This document shows positions 21,161 through 29,842 of a stretch of 38,065 bases of DNA, in pieces. The stretch's first letter is position 1, and every line of letters begins with the position of its first letter. Source of the DNA: an uncultured Ruminococcus sp. (GTDB lineage: Bacteria; Bacillota; Clostridia; Oscillospirales; Ruminococcaceae); the NCBI GenBank assembly GCA_946540705.1, contig CAMNJD010000565.1:1-38065 (forward strand). The letters run 5' to 3'. A program made the translations under genes and the position numbers. The notes below the pieces were generated by a model. It was not told the origin of the DNA, did no database searches, and was given only the letters and a program-made list of their open reading frames with translations.

Positions 21161-21379
21161 ATGAAAATTGATAACATCATTAAAAAAATAAATAATACAT
21201 GCAAGCCGTTTGATATTGACGATTTGCGAGCAATCTTTACAGCAGCTAACAACGCCGAAGGGCTAAAGATGCTCGAAAGTATCGACGATACCGACGATAT
21301 ACCGATTGATATTATAGACAGCGCGATGTATGATCTCGGATACTATGCAGATACAGCAGGGACATACAGAAAATTGTAA
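21161..21379 (+). CDS. Small accessory protein, 72 aa
   Basis: ATG at 21161 follows AAGGAGGT. Acidic, helical, with a repeated Asp/Ile pattern (FDIDDLRAIFTAANNAEGLK, DDTDDIPIDIIDSAM). Size and charge are in the range of DNA-mimic-type inhibitors, but that is only a resemblance. Third gene of the accessory operon; low GC. Confidence 0.65.
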   Translation: MKIDNIIKKINNTCKPFDIDDLRAIFTAANNAEGLKMLESIDDTDDIPIDIIDSAMYDLGYYADTAGTYRKL

Positions 21380-21403
21380 TCAAACAGGCAGGAGGTAAAG
21401 GAA

Positions 21404-22402
21404 ATGGGTAAGAAGATTGACGAGCCGTTGCCGTTTATGCTCTTGAAGCAGATCCCCACGAAAGCGTGGGAACTCTGCGACAAGTGCATGGAGCTAAAAC
21501 AGGAAATGCAATGGAGTGACCGGTGCATCCTTCCGATTGCTGCCGGAATGTCTGTTGCTGGTGAGATCGGTAAGGATATGGCTGCGGACGGCTATAAGAT
21601 CTCCGCGCTTTACGCATGGAGAAAGTACAAGGAAATCTACTCTTTCGACGATGACCTTGCAGAAATTCTCATTGGTCAGGCTGACTCTGGCATGGACATC
21701 CCGATGCCGATCCTGTATCAGCTCCCATACCCCTGCATTTTCATCCAGTACAAGAGCGCTGGCTTCTTTGTCCATTTTGAGCATGATGTAAACAATCAGC
21801 AGTTTGAGCTGCGGATGTGGTACATCAATGAAGCAGAAAAAGAAAGTGTCCCGCTGATCCTGCACATCGAGGACGACTGCACCATCGACGAAGCAATGCA
21901 AAAGACAGTCGAAGAAGCGAAGCGGCACACAAAGCACCCGGACGTGGATTTCCTCATCGAACAAGGCGGCGTTCCAATGGCACAGAAAGCCGCTGAGCTG
22001 CTGCAATTCATCTTGTACATCTGTGCGGACAATTCCGAAAAAGAGGAAGATCCGGAGCAGAAGAAGGTCACACGCCGGACCGATGAATCCGAGAAAAAGC
22101 CGAAGGACGTCTTCCGGGAAATCCGGAAGTGGGACGTCGGCTATCGGATCGGGAGCCAGATCAGACGCATGAAGGCGAACGACCACGATCAAAGCGAGAA
22201 CGCAGATCAGAGCGAGGCCACCGTCAGGGCATACCAGAAAGGCAGCAAAAAGGCACCGCATGCACGCCGCGGCCACTGGCATCACTACTGGATCGGCAAA
22301 CGGGAAACCGACGAGCGCAAGCTGATCCTGAAATGGGTCGCCCCCATTTTTATCAACGGCGATGAAGGCGACAACATCGCCACAATCCATCCCGTGAAAT
22401 GA
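21404..22402 (+). CDS. AcrVA2-family anti-CRISPR homologue
   Basis: 332 residues from ATG at 21404 with AGGAGGT upstream. The C-terminus has the AcrVA2 signature: APHARRGHWHHYWIG followed by LILKWVAPIFIN, compared with PHIRRGHWHGYW...W.PAVFVN recalled for the Moraxella protein. The middle also aligns in pattern: a short AWR...IYSFDDD, then DIPMPILYQLPYPCIFI. A basic, charged linker (about 205-285) is inserted before the C-terminal motif. AcrVA2 lowers Cas12a production by acting on nascent Cas12a and its mRNA (published knowledge of the founding member). Homologues are widespread and not all are proven inhibitors. Confidence 0.82.
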   Translation: MGKKIDEPLPFMLLKQIPTKAWELCDKCMELKQEMQWSDRCILPIAAGMSVAGEIGKDMAADGYKISALYAWRKYKEIYSFDDDLAEILIGQADSGMDIPMPILYQLPYPCIFIQYKSAGFFVHFEHDVNNQQFELRMWYINEAEKESVPLILHIEDDCTIDEAMQKTVEEAKRHTKHPDVDFLIEQGGVPMAQKAAELLQFILYICADNSEKEEDPEQKKVTRRTDESEKKPKDVFREIRKWDVGYRIGSQIRRMKANDHDQSENADQSEATVRAYQKGSKKAPHARRGHWHHYWIGKRETDERKLILKWVAPIFINGDEGDNIATIHPVK

Positions 22403-22415
22403 AAGGAAGATCATC

Positions 22416-22847
22416 ATGAAAAAAATCAAAAACGGCAAGGTATACGATACTACAACCGCCAGAAAGCTCGGCGAATATGCGCCGAATCCGAACCAGTCCG
22501 ATTTCAGCTATTACTGCGAGACGCTTTACCAAAAGAAGACCGGAGAGTACTTCCTTCACGGGGCAGGCAATGCGTCCAGCCCGTACAGCAAGAGCTGCGG
22601 GATCAACGAGATGTGCAGCGGTGAAGAAATCAAGCCGCTTTCTTACGAAGCAGCACAGAAGTGGGCGGAGGATCATCTCGACGGAGACGAGTACTGCGAG
22701 ATCTTCGGCGAGCCGGACGAGGATGCGGAAGACGAAAAGATGACAGTCCGCCTTTCCGCTGCTGCCGCTGCCAAGCTCGCGCGTGAATCTGCAAAAAACG
22801 GCATCACCAAGCAGGCGCAGCTTGAGCGATGGATCTTGGATGCGTAA
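22416..22847 (+). CDS. Two-domain protein with C-terminal ribbon-helix-helix; candidate acr-associated regulator
   Basis: 143 residues. Residues 1-95 form a conserved small domain (KNGKVYDTTTARKLGEY, YCETLYQKKTGEYFLHG, LSYEAAQKWAEDHLDGDEY) common in Bacillota mobile elements. After an acidic hinge (EPDEDAEDE) the last 37 residues (KMTVRLSAAAAAKLARESAK, then NGITKQAQLERWIL) have the beta-helix-helix pattern of CopG/Arc proteins. It is the last gene of the operon, 13 bp after the AcrVA2 homologue. That position and a DNA-binding domain are what is expected of an anti-CRISPR-associated repressor acting on the repeats at 20377-20426 (inference). Confidence 0.75.
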   Translation: MKKIKNGKVYDTTTARKLGEYAPNPNQSDFSYYCETLYQKKTGEYFLHGAGNASSPYSKSCGINEMCSGEEIKPLSYEAAQKWAEDHLDGDEYCEIFGEPDEDAEDEKMTVRLSAAAAAKLARESAKNGITKQAQLERWILDA

Positions 22848-22855
22848 AAAAAAGG

Positions 22856-22895
22856 AACCGGCAGAGAGCGAAGAAAAGCCCCCTGCCGGTTTTTT
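22856..22895. terminator. Bidirectional terminator
   Basis: AACCGGCAG (22856-22864) pairs with CTGCCGGTT (22883-22891). On the plus strand TTTTTT follows; on the minus strand CC then eight T follow. It serves both the rightward accessory operon and the leftward late operon, which converge here. Confidence 0.9.
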
Positions 22896-22896
22896 G

Positions 22897-23604
22897 TTAC
22901 AGTGTCAGTTTTGCTTTCGTAAGCGGGCCGCAGACGCCGTCAACTGCGAGGCCGTTTTCGAGCTGGAATGCGCAGACGGCTCCGAGCGTGATCCTGCCGA
23001 AGTCGCCGTCGATCTCAGTCTTGCGCATATAGCCCAGCGCGTGCAGCCGTGCCTGCATCAGCTCCACTTCCGCGCCGGTGTCGCCTTTGCGGATGACCCT
23101 GATCGGCGCAGCGGCAGCAGGCTGGAGCACAAAGCCGAGGAACCGGTAGGCGCTGCTCTGCCCCCAGTTCCCGCTTTCACGGTACCGGTGCTGTGTCCAG
23201 AACGGGTTCTTGCTGTTGTACCCGCTCTCGCTGGTGATGATGCTGCCGTCCGACTTGATCTCCTCGACCACAGCAACATGCCCCGCGCCGTCAGTGCCGT
23301 TATGCGTTTTGCCTTTTGCCCAGCATGCGACCGCACCGAGCTGCGGTTTCTGGCTGATCGGCAGCCCCGCTGCAATCCCGGTATCATAAAAGTCTTCAGC
23401 ATTGGGCGGATGCTGGAAGTACACAAATTTACCTGCACCGATAATCTCGTTGAAGCGACCTGCCGCATAGCCGACGCAGTTGTGCAGCACATCGCATCCC
23501 GGATCCGTCGGGTGCCCTTTGATCGCACCGGAATACCCGCCGCTTGCAATCCGGTTGTAGTAGGGGTTCCCCGCTTCGGGTTTCACGAGTCTTGGCTTGA
23601 ACAT
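22897..23604 (-). CDS. Endolysin: CHAP domain plus peptidoglycan-binding domain
   Basis: 235 residues from ATG at 23604 with AAGGAGG upstream. Residues 20-160 are a CHAP amidase/endopeptidase: catalytic Cys in DVLHNCVGYAAGRFNEI, His in GAGHVAVVEEI, and a polar residue near SESGYNSKN. Residues 165-235 form a PG_binding_1 domain (VIRKGDTGAEVELMQARLHA, LGYMRKTEIDGDFGRITLG). Cuts cell-wall peptides at lysis. Located right after the holin, last gene of the late operon. Confidence 0.92.
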   Translation of the reverse strand: MFKPRLVKPEAGNPYYNRIASGGYSGAIKGHPTDPGCDVLHNCVGYAAGRFNEIIGAGKFVYFQHPPNAEDFYDTGIAAGLPISQKPQLGAVACWAKGKTHNGTDGAGHVAVVEEIKSDGSIITSESGYNSKNPFWTQHRYRESGNWGQSSAYRFLGFVLQPAAAAPIRVIRKGDTGAEVELMQARLHALGYMRKTEIDGDFGRITLGAVCAFQLENGLAVDGVCGPLTKAKLTL

Positions 23605-23605
23605 C

Positions 23606-23986
23606 TCAATTTTCCTCCTTATCGTTAAAATTCCGCAGTTTCTTGATGATTTTCGCCACCCATGTTGCATCGGGCGATATCTCGCCGTAGTTTTCGAGGA
23701 TGCTGACCAGCTCCATGAGCACGATATACATAAACACAGCACCCGCTGTGACTGTTCCGGCAATTCCTGCGAGCTCCGGTGTCTGGTAGTACTGTCCGAG
23801 CATACCGATTCCGATCTCCAGACCGCAGGCGACAGCCATCACGAGAATTTCGCAGACCTTATTCAGGCCGCCGGTGCGCATCTTCTGCGAGCTGAGGTCA
23901 TGCGCGATGTATGCCTTGATGATGCCGGTCAAAAAGTCCGCCGCAGCAAGCCCGATCACAATTGTAATCATGATGATGTATTTCAT
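23606..23986 (-). CDS. Phage holin (Holin_4/TcdE-like)
   Basis: 126 residues. Starts MKYIIMITIVIGLAAADFLT, a hydrophobic helix, then GIIKAYIAHDLSSQKMRTGG typical of the family, two more hydrophobic stretches (CEILVMAVACGLEIGIGML; AGTVTAGAVFMYIVLMELVS) and a charged C-terminus (KIIKKLRNFNDKEEN). Three membrane segments predicted. It stops 1 bp before the endolysin start, a standard lysis cassette. Confidence 0.9.
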   Translation of the reverse strand: MKYIIMITIVIGLAAADFLTGIIKAYIAHDLSSQKMRTGGLNKVCEILVMAVACGLEIGIGMLGQYYQTPELAGIAGTVTAGAVFMYIVLMELVSILENYGEISPDATWVAKIIKKLRNFNDKEEN

Positions 23987-23990
23987 GGTG

Positions 23991-24569
23991 TCATCTCTCC
24001 GTTTCTTCTTCCGTGTTTATATTATCAGGTGAGTCTATACTGGTAAGCTGTGCTCGATCCGGAACGTTGATCGGCTGCACGACCGTTCCGGCGAACCGGT
24101 ACCAGTCGCCCCAGTTCCCACTGGCAGCACCGAGCCGGCGCCGCATGAAGAATTCACCGTCTGAATTGTTTGGGTAGAGCCGCTGGATCTGGTATCCGGA
24201 TGATGCAGAAGCAATCGTTGAGCAAACTTCGAGCCGGAAGCCGGAAGCGGTTGGGCAATTGTACAAAGTCGCTGCAATACTTCCGGAAGCTGCGCGGTAA
24301 GTACCCGGCGTGAAATAGTCGTTCAAATCATCACCGTTGTTGATCGTGCTTGGCGTTGTACCATAGACCCAATTCATAACGCCACCAGAGCGTACAGGAT
24401 TGTCGCTGCCGGATGTCGGTATCGGGTCGATTGTGAGCGCATCCTGTTTCCCGTCAACAACTGTTTCAAGTGCATCCAGATCGCTCTGACTTGCTTTGCT
24501 TGGTACAGCATCTACGGCCGCGTCAATTTGCTCTAAGGTATGTGCAAAAGTGCCGGTTTCAATCGCCAA
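23991..24569 (-). CDS. Tail fibre/receptor-binding protein with pyocin-knob-like domain
   Basis: 192 residues from TTG at 24569, with GGAGGTGA 7 nt before it, overlapping the tail gene by 11 bp. A short coiled coil (EQIDAAVDAVPSKASQSDLD) is followed by a domain (NNGDDLNDYFTPGTYRAASG, GNWGDWYRF) of pyocin-knob type as found at the tips of phage fibres. The short acidic tail ends in INTEEETER. Likely contacts the cell surface. Confidence 0.78.
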   Translation of the reverse strand: MAIETGTFAHTLEQIDAAVDAVPSKASQSDLDALETVVDGKQDALTIDPIPTSGSDNPVRSGGVMNWVYGTTPSTINNGDDLNDYFTPGTYRAASGSIAATLYNCPTASGFRLEVCSTIASASSGYQIQRLYPNNSDGEFFMRRRLGAASGNWGDWYRFAGTVVQPINVPDRAQLTSIDSPDNINTEEETER

Positions 24570-25983
24570 TTTCGGTCACCTCCATCATAATTTTTCGTCC
24601 TGCTGCATCATATAAATATCGCCCTGTGCTGTCTTTTACCCATAATTCTCCGCCTTGAAATTCCGGCGTGAACGGGAAAACAGCAGGGGCAGAAGGATGA
24701 TACACGAAAGAATGCTTGTCGCCTACTGTAAATCTCTTGCATTTCCCTGTAATCCGATCATAGACTGTCTCTGTCACTTCAAGCAGTATTTCTCCGCCTA
24801 ACCGTTCGTCATACACACGTCCGGAATCGCCACATCTGATAGACTCGTCAGCAGTCATTTCAAAATCTTGGTTCAGCCTTGTGTCTTCGAGATCAATTTC
24901 GTATCCGATTAACGGTCGGCAGTACCTGTTGAATACCATCTCTCCGTCTTGGCAAAGGTGGATAAAACGTCCGAGAGTGCCTTCCGGATAGCTTGTGAAC
25001 TGCGCCCTTATCGTATGATGCGGTATAAGATTCCGCATAACAGGCACAGTTCCATCCCATGCCCATGAGCACCCTGCGCCTGTTTCTCTGTCAATCAGCG
25101 AAAAATAAGTGCACATAGTTGTTGCGTCTATGTTCCGCCTGATTCCGGTCAGATTTTTGCCTACACGGATATCAAAAGCATTATCACGAGCAGTTTCTTT
25201 ACGCGGGTTTACAGAAAAATAAAAATTGTCTCTATGTAACTCGCCGCCTTTCGCTGCAATAATTCCGCTTTCGCCGAGTATAAGATCAATTGGCGTGCAT
25301 CCTTCTTCGATCACTGCATAATATGTTGTATCGTAATACATACCGGAGTTTCCGGTGAAATTGTAAACCTGTCCGCCGCGCATAGCTTCTTGCCGCGTGT
25401 GAGATATAATGCTATTGATCGCAGCTTGCGCTGATTTCTCGTATATCTGAGTCGGCTCAAACGGATCGCTGTAAATCCAACCGTCACCCCATTGATACCA
25501 GACGTGTTCAGCATAAACAGAAACGCTTCCGGTGCTGCCGTTATACTGTTCGTCTGTCTGCTTGATCGTGAACAATTGCCCGTTTACACGGATTATATTC
25601 CCGATCAGAAGCATCTTGTATCTTCCTTCCGGGTCAATCGGGTGTTCCAGCTTGACAGACCACATCCCGCACAGTTCTTCTGTTTCCTCGCAAGATGTTG
25701 GTGTGAGGATTGCCATGCCGTTATTTCTCGGCATTTGGAGCTGCGCTTGCGGAGTTGTAACGCTAAATACAACAATATACGGCATCTGCTTTACGGGAGT
25801 AATCTCTAATCTTACCCAATCCGGAAACAGCGGGCATGATACTTCTCCTTCGTCTACCAAAGGATCGCACTGCCAGACGGACAGCGGGAACGGCTGCATC
25901 AATGGCTTTTCCGGCAAATTCACAAATTCCGGGTTTGTCAGTTCGCCGCCTGATACGACCCAGTTTGTCCATGTTTCCGGCAT
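24559..25983 (-). CDS. Tail-associated protein (Tal/prophage endopeptidase-tail type)
   Basis: 474 residues. Residues 40-330 resemble the gp27/Tal-like hub fold (TPVKQMPYIVVFSVTTPQAQ, LLIGNIIRVNGQLFTIKQTD, VSVYAEHVWYQ). No clear Cys/His peptidase motif is visible. The C-terminal part (about 425-470) has paired repeats such as GGELWVKDSTGRYLYDAAGR. It sits downstream of Dit in the baseplate position. Its sequence is more AT-rich than the head genes, suggesting module exchange. Confidence 0.8.
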   Translation of the reverse strand: MPETWTNWVVSGGELTNPEFVNLPEKPLMQPFPLSVWQCDPLVDEGEVSCPLFPDWVRLEITPVKQMPYIVVFSVTTPQAQLQMPRNNGMAILTPTSCEETEELCGMWSVKLEHPIDPEGRYKMLLIGNIIRVNGQLFTIKQTDEQYNGSTGSVSVYAEHVWYQWGDGWIYSDPFEPTQIYEKSAQAAINSIISHTRQEAMRGGQVYNFTGNSGMYYDTTYYAVIEEGCTPIDLILGESGIIAAKGGELHRDNFYFSVNPRKETARDNAFDIRVGKNLTGIRRNIDATTMCTYFSLIDRETGAGCSWAWDGTVPVMRNLIPHHTIRAQFTSYPEGTLGRFIHLCQDGEMVFNRYCRPLIGYEIDLEDTRLNQDFEMTADESIRCGDSGRVYDERLGGEILLEVTETVYDRITGKCKRFTVGDKHSFVYHPSAPAVFPFTPEFQGGELWVKDSTGRYLYDAAGRKIMMEVTEIGD

Positions 25984-25989
25984 AGTCTC

Positions 25990-26781
25990 TCACACTCCTA
26001 TCGGGAATCCTATTGACGCCAGATATGCTGCGTCACGCATCTGATCGCGTGTAACGCCGCGCATGTACTGCCCGTCAACGGCATCTGGGAGCGCATCCGT
26101 CAGGTAGATGGACGGGAATTCCCGCGCCTGTGATGCAGAATTATAGTAAAACGTTGCATCACCATAGCCGCCGAGCAGCTTGCACGCTGATAAATCCGAT
26201 GCATTAAATTTTCCGGCTGCGAGCTGTGGCATGTATATGTCCAGCTCACAGAATTTGCATGCCCCGAACCGCACAAAAGTGTCTGTGATAATGGCATTCG
26301 GTATGCTTTGCTTGATCCTGCTGTACTTTGCTTCATTCACTGGGAAAATCCCGAAGGCGTTCCCGGATGTCGTGAAGTTGATGTTCATACTTACCCGATC
26401 AAGATTCAGGTATCCGTACGAAAAGTTGGATACAGACGAACCGCACAGCCCGGAAAAAATGCAATTGTGCAGGTTGAGCTGCGAAAATCCTATGAAAACA
26501 GACAAATTGGTGCCGCCCGGCTCAACGACAAAATTCGTCATTTCCAGATCATTGATCGTGATGTTGGAATTTTTCACAAAATAACCGAAAAGGTGCAGAT
26601 TTTTGATCTTCGTGTCGTTGCCGTTAATTTGACTGCACCTCATACTGATGATCCCGGTATACCCTTCCGGATACAGTTCGTTCATGTCCCACTCCCCTTT
26701 GCTTGGGAGAACAACTGTATCCCCGGAAATGCCGACAGCCTGCACAAACTCGGTCCAGCTCGTCACATTTACCGTTGCCAT
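25990..26781 (-). CDS. Putative beta-helical baseplate/adhesion protein
   Basis: 263 residues from ATG at 26781 with GGAGGGAT upstream. Short repeating hydrophobic/Asn-rich strands (MRCSQINGNDTKIKNLHLFG, SNITINDLEMTNFVV, LNLHNCIFSG, YLNLDRVSMNINF) suggest a right-handed beta-helix as in phage depolymerases and adhesins. No catalytic motif recognised. Its place between Dit and Tal is unusual, since these are normally adjacent; it may be a host-range insertion. Confidence 0.6.
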   Translation of the reverse strand: MATVNVTSWTEFVQAVGISGDTVVLPSKGEWDMNELYPEGYTGIISMRCSQINGNDTKIKNLHLFGYFVKNSNITINDLEMTNFVVEPGGTNLSVFIGFSQLNLHNCIFSGLCGSSVSNFSYGYLNLDRVSMNINFTTSGNAFGIFPVNEAKYSRIKQSIPNAIITDTFVRFGACKFCELDIYMPQLAAGKFNASDLSACKLLGGYGDATFYYNSASQAREFPSIYLTDALPDAVDGQYMRGVTRDQMRDAAYLASIGFPIGV

Positions 26782-26782
26782 A

Positions 26783-27514
26783 TCAGTAATCCCTCCAGTT
26801 CCCTTTGACGGTCAGCGCCGCCGCGGATGCAATGCCGCTGCTGTGCACAACGCTTAGCAGGTTCATCCCCGGCGCTAAAAACGGGTAAAGGCCGGATGTG
26901 TGCTGTGTCTGATTCACGCCGCTGTCGTTATAAGCAATCATACGCTCTGAGTCAATGAAAATCGGGCTTGATGCCCGATAGTTGATCGTGCATGTTTGCC
27001 CATTTACAGACAGGATTGTGTCGCCGCCGACATCGTGCGTGATCTTGTACAGCGGGCGGCTGTACCGTGTGCCGGGGTTTACCAGCTTGTTTTCGGTGAT
27101 GGCGATTTCCGGATTACTGCTGTGGTACGCAAATGGTGCAAGCGCAAACGTCACTGTGTATGTAAGGTCGTTGCCATGCGCCGATGCTGTCGGGGTAATG
27201 CCGATCAGCCGTTTTATTTTGTAATATCTTCCGGGGTGCCGGCTGATGACCAGCGTCTTTGCGGTCGCACACGCCGCGTAAAAATCCGGATTTCGGAAGT
27301 CGTCCGGAGATCGGAAGCGCCGCACCGTCAGCGGATACTCAACGTCCTCAAAGCTGTCATCCGGCTCTGACATGTCGCTGTCGCCGCTTGACCACACTGT
27401 GTACCGAGGCTTTGCGATCGGCACAGGCTGCGGCATCTCCGCAGCGAGCCCGAAAGCTGACAGCGGAATCCCATCCAAAAATACATTATCTCTCGTTTTT
27501 ACGATGTATCCCAT
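26783..27514 (-). CDS. Distal tail protein (Dit)
   Basis: 243 residues. The N-terminal part (GYIVKTRDNVFLDGIPLSAF, VEYPLTVRRFRSPDDF) and YYKIKRLIGITPTASAHG are typical of the siphovirus Dit family (PF05709). The C-terminal half (TYTVTFALAPFAYHSSNPEI onward) is a carbohydrate-binding-like galectin fold in relatives. Three in-frame ATGs (27526, 27520, 27514) are possible; the last has GGTGAT nearest to good spacing. Confidence 0.85.
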   Translation of the reverse strand: MGYIVKTRDNVFLDGIPLSAFGLAAEMPQPVPIAKPRYTVWSSGDSDMSEPDDSFEDVEYPLTVRRFRSPDDFRNPDFYAACATAKTLVISRHPGRYYKIKRLIGITPTASAHGNDLTYTVTFALAPFAYHSSNPEIAITENKLVNPGTRYSRPLYKITHDVGGDTILSVNGQTCTINYRASSPIFIDSERMIAYNDSGVNQTQHTSGLYPFLAPGMNLLSVVHSSGIASAAALTVKGNWRDY

Positions 27515-27519
27515 GCTCA

Positions 27520-29838
27520 TCACCATCCTGTTCCGCCGACCCCGCGCTGCTGCTGGATCTGATACTGCCTGAGCGCTGTGTCGATCTGCTCCACGACGGC
27601 TCTGCCTGTTTGTTCTGTTCCGGTGACATTCACAGTGATCGCATCTATACGGATGCCGCCGGTTGCGCCGCCTGCATTGATGCGTGCCGCAAGCTGATCC
27701 ATCCAGCCGGTGTTGCGTTCAAGCGGCAGTACAATCTCCGCGCCGTTCTCGCCGATCAGCGCTCTGGTCGGATGCCGGACAATTCCGCCTGTCGCCATTG
27801 CCGGCACCTGCGGATACCAGACTGATGATTCGTTAATCATACTGTCACCTGAAAAATCAGGGTGCAGCCAGTCGTAGATGCGTTCGCCGATATCTTCCCA
27901 CCAGCTCGTCCATTCATCCCACTTTGCTTTGACCCCGTTCATAAAGTCGTCAATGACTTTTTGACCAGCTTCCCAGTACTCACCGATACCGAGCTTGTCA
28001 GCGATTTCATGTGCAATTTCCATGACTTTCTTCGTTACCTTCCACAGTGCATCCCCTAGTCCCTTTACAATCTTGGTGATGATCTCCATGCCGGCTGTGA
28101 CGATTTTGTCCGCATTCTCCGGGTTGAAAAGATAGCCTGCAAACTGCTCCACGACCTGCACAGCAGCATCCAGCAGCTTGTCCAGATTGTCGATGATGCC
28201 GTTTACCAGCTGATCGACCAGCTCCGGCAGCCGCTCGATCAGCTTCGGGAGACTGTCGATGATGCCATTTGTCAGGGCGATCACGATTGCGATGGATGCG
28301 TCGATCAATGTGCTGAGCGTGTCCGGATCTGTCAGGATATCCACGATTTCAAGGGCAATGTCGATGATTGTTGGGACAAGGGTCGGTAGAGCATCTGCGA
28401 TGCCTTTTGCAAGCTCTGCGATCACGCCCAGACCGACACGGATCAGGCGCGGCAGTTCTCCGAGCAGCGCAGATGCAAGATTCATGATGATAGTCTGTGC
28501 GGTACGCAGCAGCATTGGCAGATTACGCAGGATTGCTGATCCGAGAGATTTTACGATTTCAAGCCCGTCATTAAGCAGTGACGGCAGCATCTTGCTGATT
28601 GCGCCCACGATAATCGGCAGGATCCTCTGTGCTGTCCGCGTCAGCTTCTGCGCTGTTTTTCCGATCGTGTCGACAAATCCACCGACACCAAGCTCGACGC
28701 CTTTGATTGCGTTCAGATTTCCCATTGCGATCTGTGATACGCTGTTCATGATCTGGATCATGGACGGCATAAAATCCGCGCCGATGCTGCGTGTCACGCC
28801 GCTGATTGCAGTTTTCACATTCTGGAGACTATCCTGGTATGCAGCAGCAGTCTTGACGGCTTCTTCATCCATCACGCCGCCCAGCTCATGCACCTGCTGC
28901 CGCATAGCTTCCGTCTCTTCCGCGCTGGTGTTCAGCAGTGCACCGAGATCCATCGCGGATTTGCCGAGCAAATCAGTCGCCAGCGCTGTGCGTTCTGTGC
29001 CTGATTCCATACTTTGCAAGGCTGTGATTGTCGCCGAAAACAGATCTTCCTGCGACATATTTTTCGCCTGCTCGATACTGATGCCGAGTTTTTCAAAAGC
29101 TGCGGTGCTCTTTTCGGTTGGCTCCTGCACTTCTTCCGCCAGCTTTTTCATGCTCGTGGTCATCTTGTCGATGTCGCTGCCGGAGTGCTGCATGATAAAG
29201 TCCCATTCCTGATAGGCATCGGAACTCATGCCGAGCTTCTGCGACATCTTATCAATGTTGTCGCCGTATTCTGCCGCAGCGCCTGCCGCATTCACAATTT
29301 CTTTGACTGTGGCAGATGCAGCCGATGCCATAGCCTTGACAGCAGCAGCAGCCACCTCTGCACCTTTTTTCACGCCTTCTTTGAGTGCTTCGCCGAGCTT
29401 ACCGGAGTGCTTTTCAGCTTTTTCCATCTCTGTCCCGGCATTTTCGGTACTTTCTGCAAGTTCTTCTGTTTCTGTACCGGTATCGTCTTCCTGCTTTTCC
29501 AGATCTTTTAGCCGCTTTTCGGTTGTCACCAGTTCACGCTGGAAAGCAATATATTCATCTGTGCCGATGTCTCCGCGTGCGACTGCTGCCTGCACATCCT
29601 GCTGTGCAGCTTTCAGTGCTTCCAGTCTCCTTTTCGATGCATCAACAGCTTTTGCAAGCAGTTCCTGCTTTGTTGCTGCAAGCTCTACATTTCCGGGGTT
29701 GATCTGGAGCAAACTGTCAACTGTTTTTAGCTGCTTAGAGAGCGAAATGGATTCAGTTGTCAGATCTTTAAGCCCAGCGGTTACGCCGTTTGTGTCGGCG
29801 TTGATTGCGATTGTAATGCCGTTGATTTTCTTTGCCAT
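27520..29838 (-). CDS. Tape measure protein
   Basis: 772 residues. An N-terminal coiled coil (SISLSKQLKTVDSLLQINPG) is followed by the TMP core (AAEYGDNIDKMSQKLGMSSD, MQHSGSDIDKMTTSMKKL) and a long helical, partly hydrophobic middle with many Ile/Leu (PTLVPTIIDIALEIVDILTD). The C-terminus has the usual AMATGGIVRHPTRALIGENG motif near residue 690. It sets tail length (family knowledge) and comes straight after the frameshifted chaperone genes. Confidence 0.93.
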   Translation of the reverse strand: MAKKINGITIAINADTNGVTAGLKDLTTESISLSKQLKTVDSLLQINPGNVELAATKQELLAKAVDASKRRLEALKAAQQDVQAAVARGDIGTDEYIAFQRELVTTEKRLKDLEKQEDDTGTETEELAESTENAGTEMEKAEKHSGKLGEALKEGVKKGAEVAAAAVKAMASAASATVKEIVNAAGAAAEYGDNIDKMSQKLGMSSDAYQEWDFIMQHSGSDIDKMTTSMKKLAEEVQEPTEKSTAAFEKLGISIEQAKNMSQEDLFSATITALQSMESGTERTALATDLLGKSAMDLGALLNTSAEETEAMRQQVHELGGVMDEEAVKTAAAYQDSLQNVKTAISGVTRSIGADFMPSMIQIMNSVSQIAMGNLNAIKGVELGVGGFVDTIGKTAQKLTRTAQRILPIIVGAISKMLPSLLNDGLEIVKSLGSAILRNLPMLLRTAQTIIMNLASALLGELPRLIRVGLGVIAELAKGIADALPTLVPTIIDIALEIVDILTDPDTLSTLIDASIAIVIALTNGIIDSLPKLIERLPELVDQLVNGIIDNLDKLLDAAVQVVEQFAGYLFNPENADKIVTAGMEIITKIVKGLGDALWKVTKKVMEIAHEIADKLGIGEYWEAGQKVIDDFMNGVKAKWDEWTSWWEDIGERIYDWLHPDFSGDSMINESSVWYPQVPAMATGGIVRHPTRALIGENGAEIVLPLERNTGWMDQLAARINAGGATGGIRIDAITVNVTGTEQTGRAVVEQIDTALRQYQIQQQRGVGGTGW

Positions 29839-29842
29839 TTGC

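Noticed and set aside
21494..22438. 314-residue minus-strand ORF
   Set aside because: It is the complement of the AcrVA2-like gene; no ribosome site and no domain.
22783..23628. 281-residue plus-strand ORF
   Set aside because: It is the antisense shadow of the CHAP endolysin, whose motifs are clear, and it runs through the bidirectional terminator.
28259..29212. 317-residue plus-strand ORF opposite the tape measure gene
   Set aside because: Composition is Ser/Ile/Arg-rich as expected from the reverse complement of a helical protein; no start signal.
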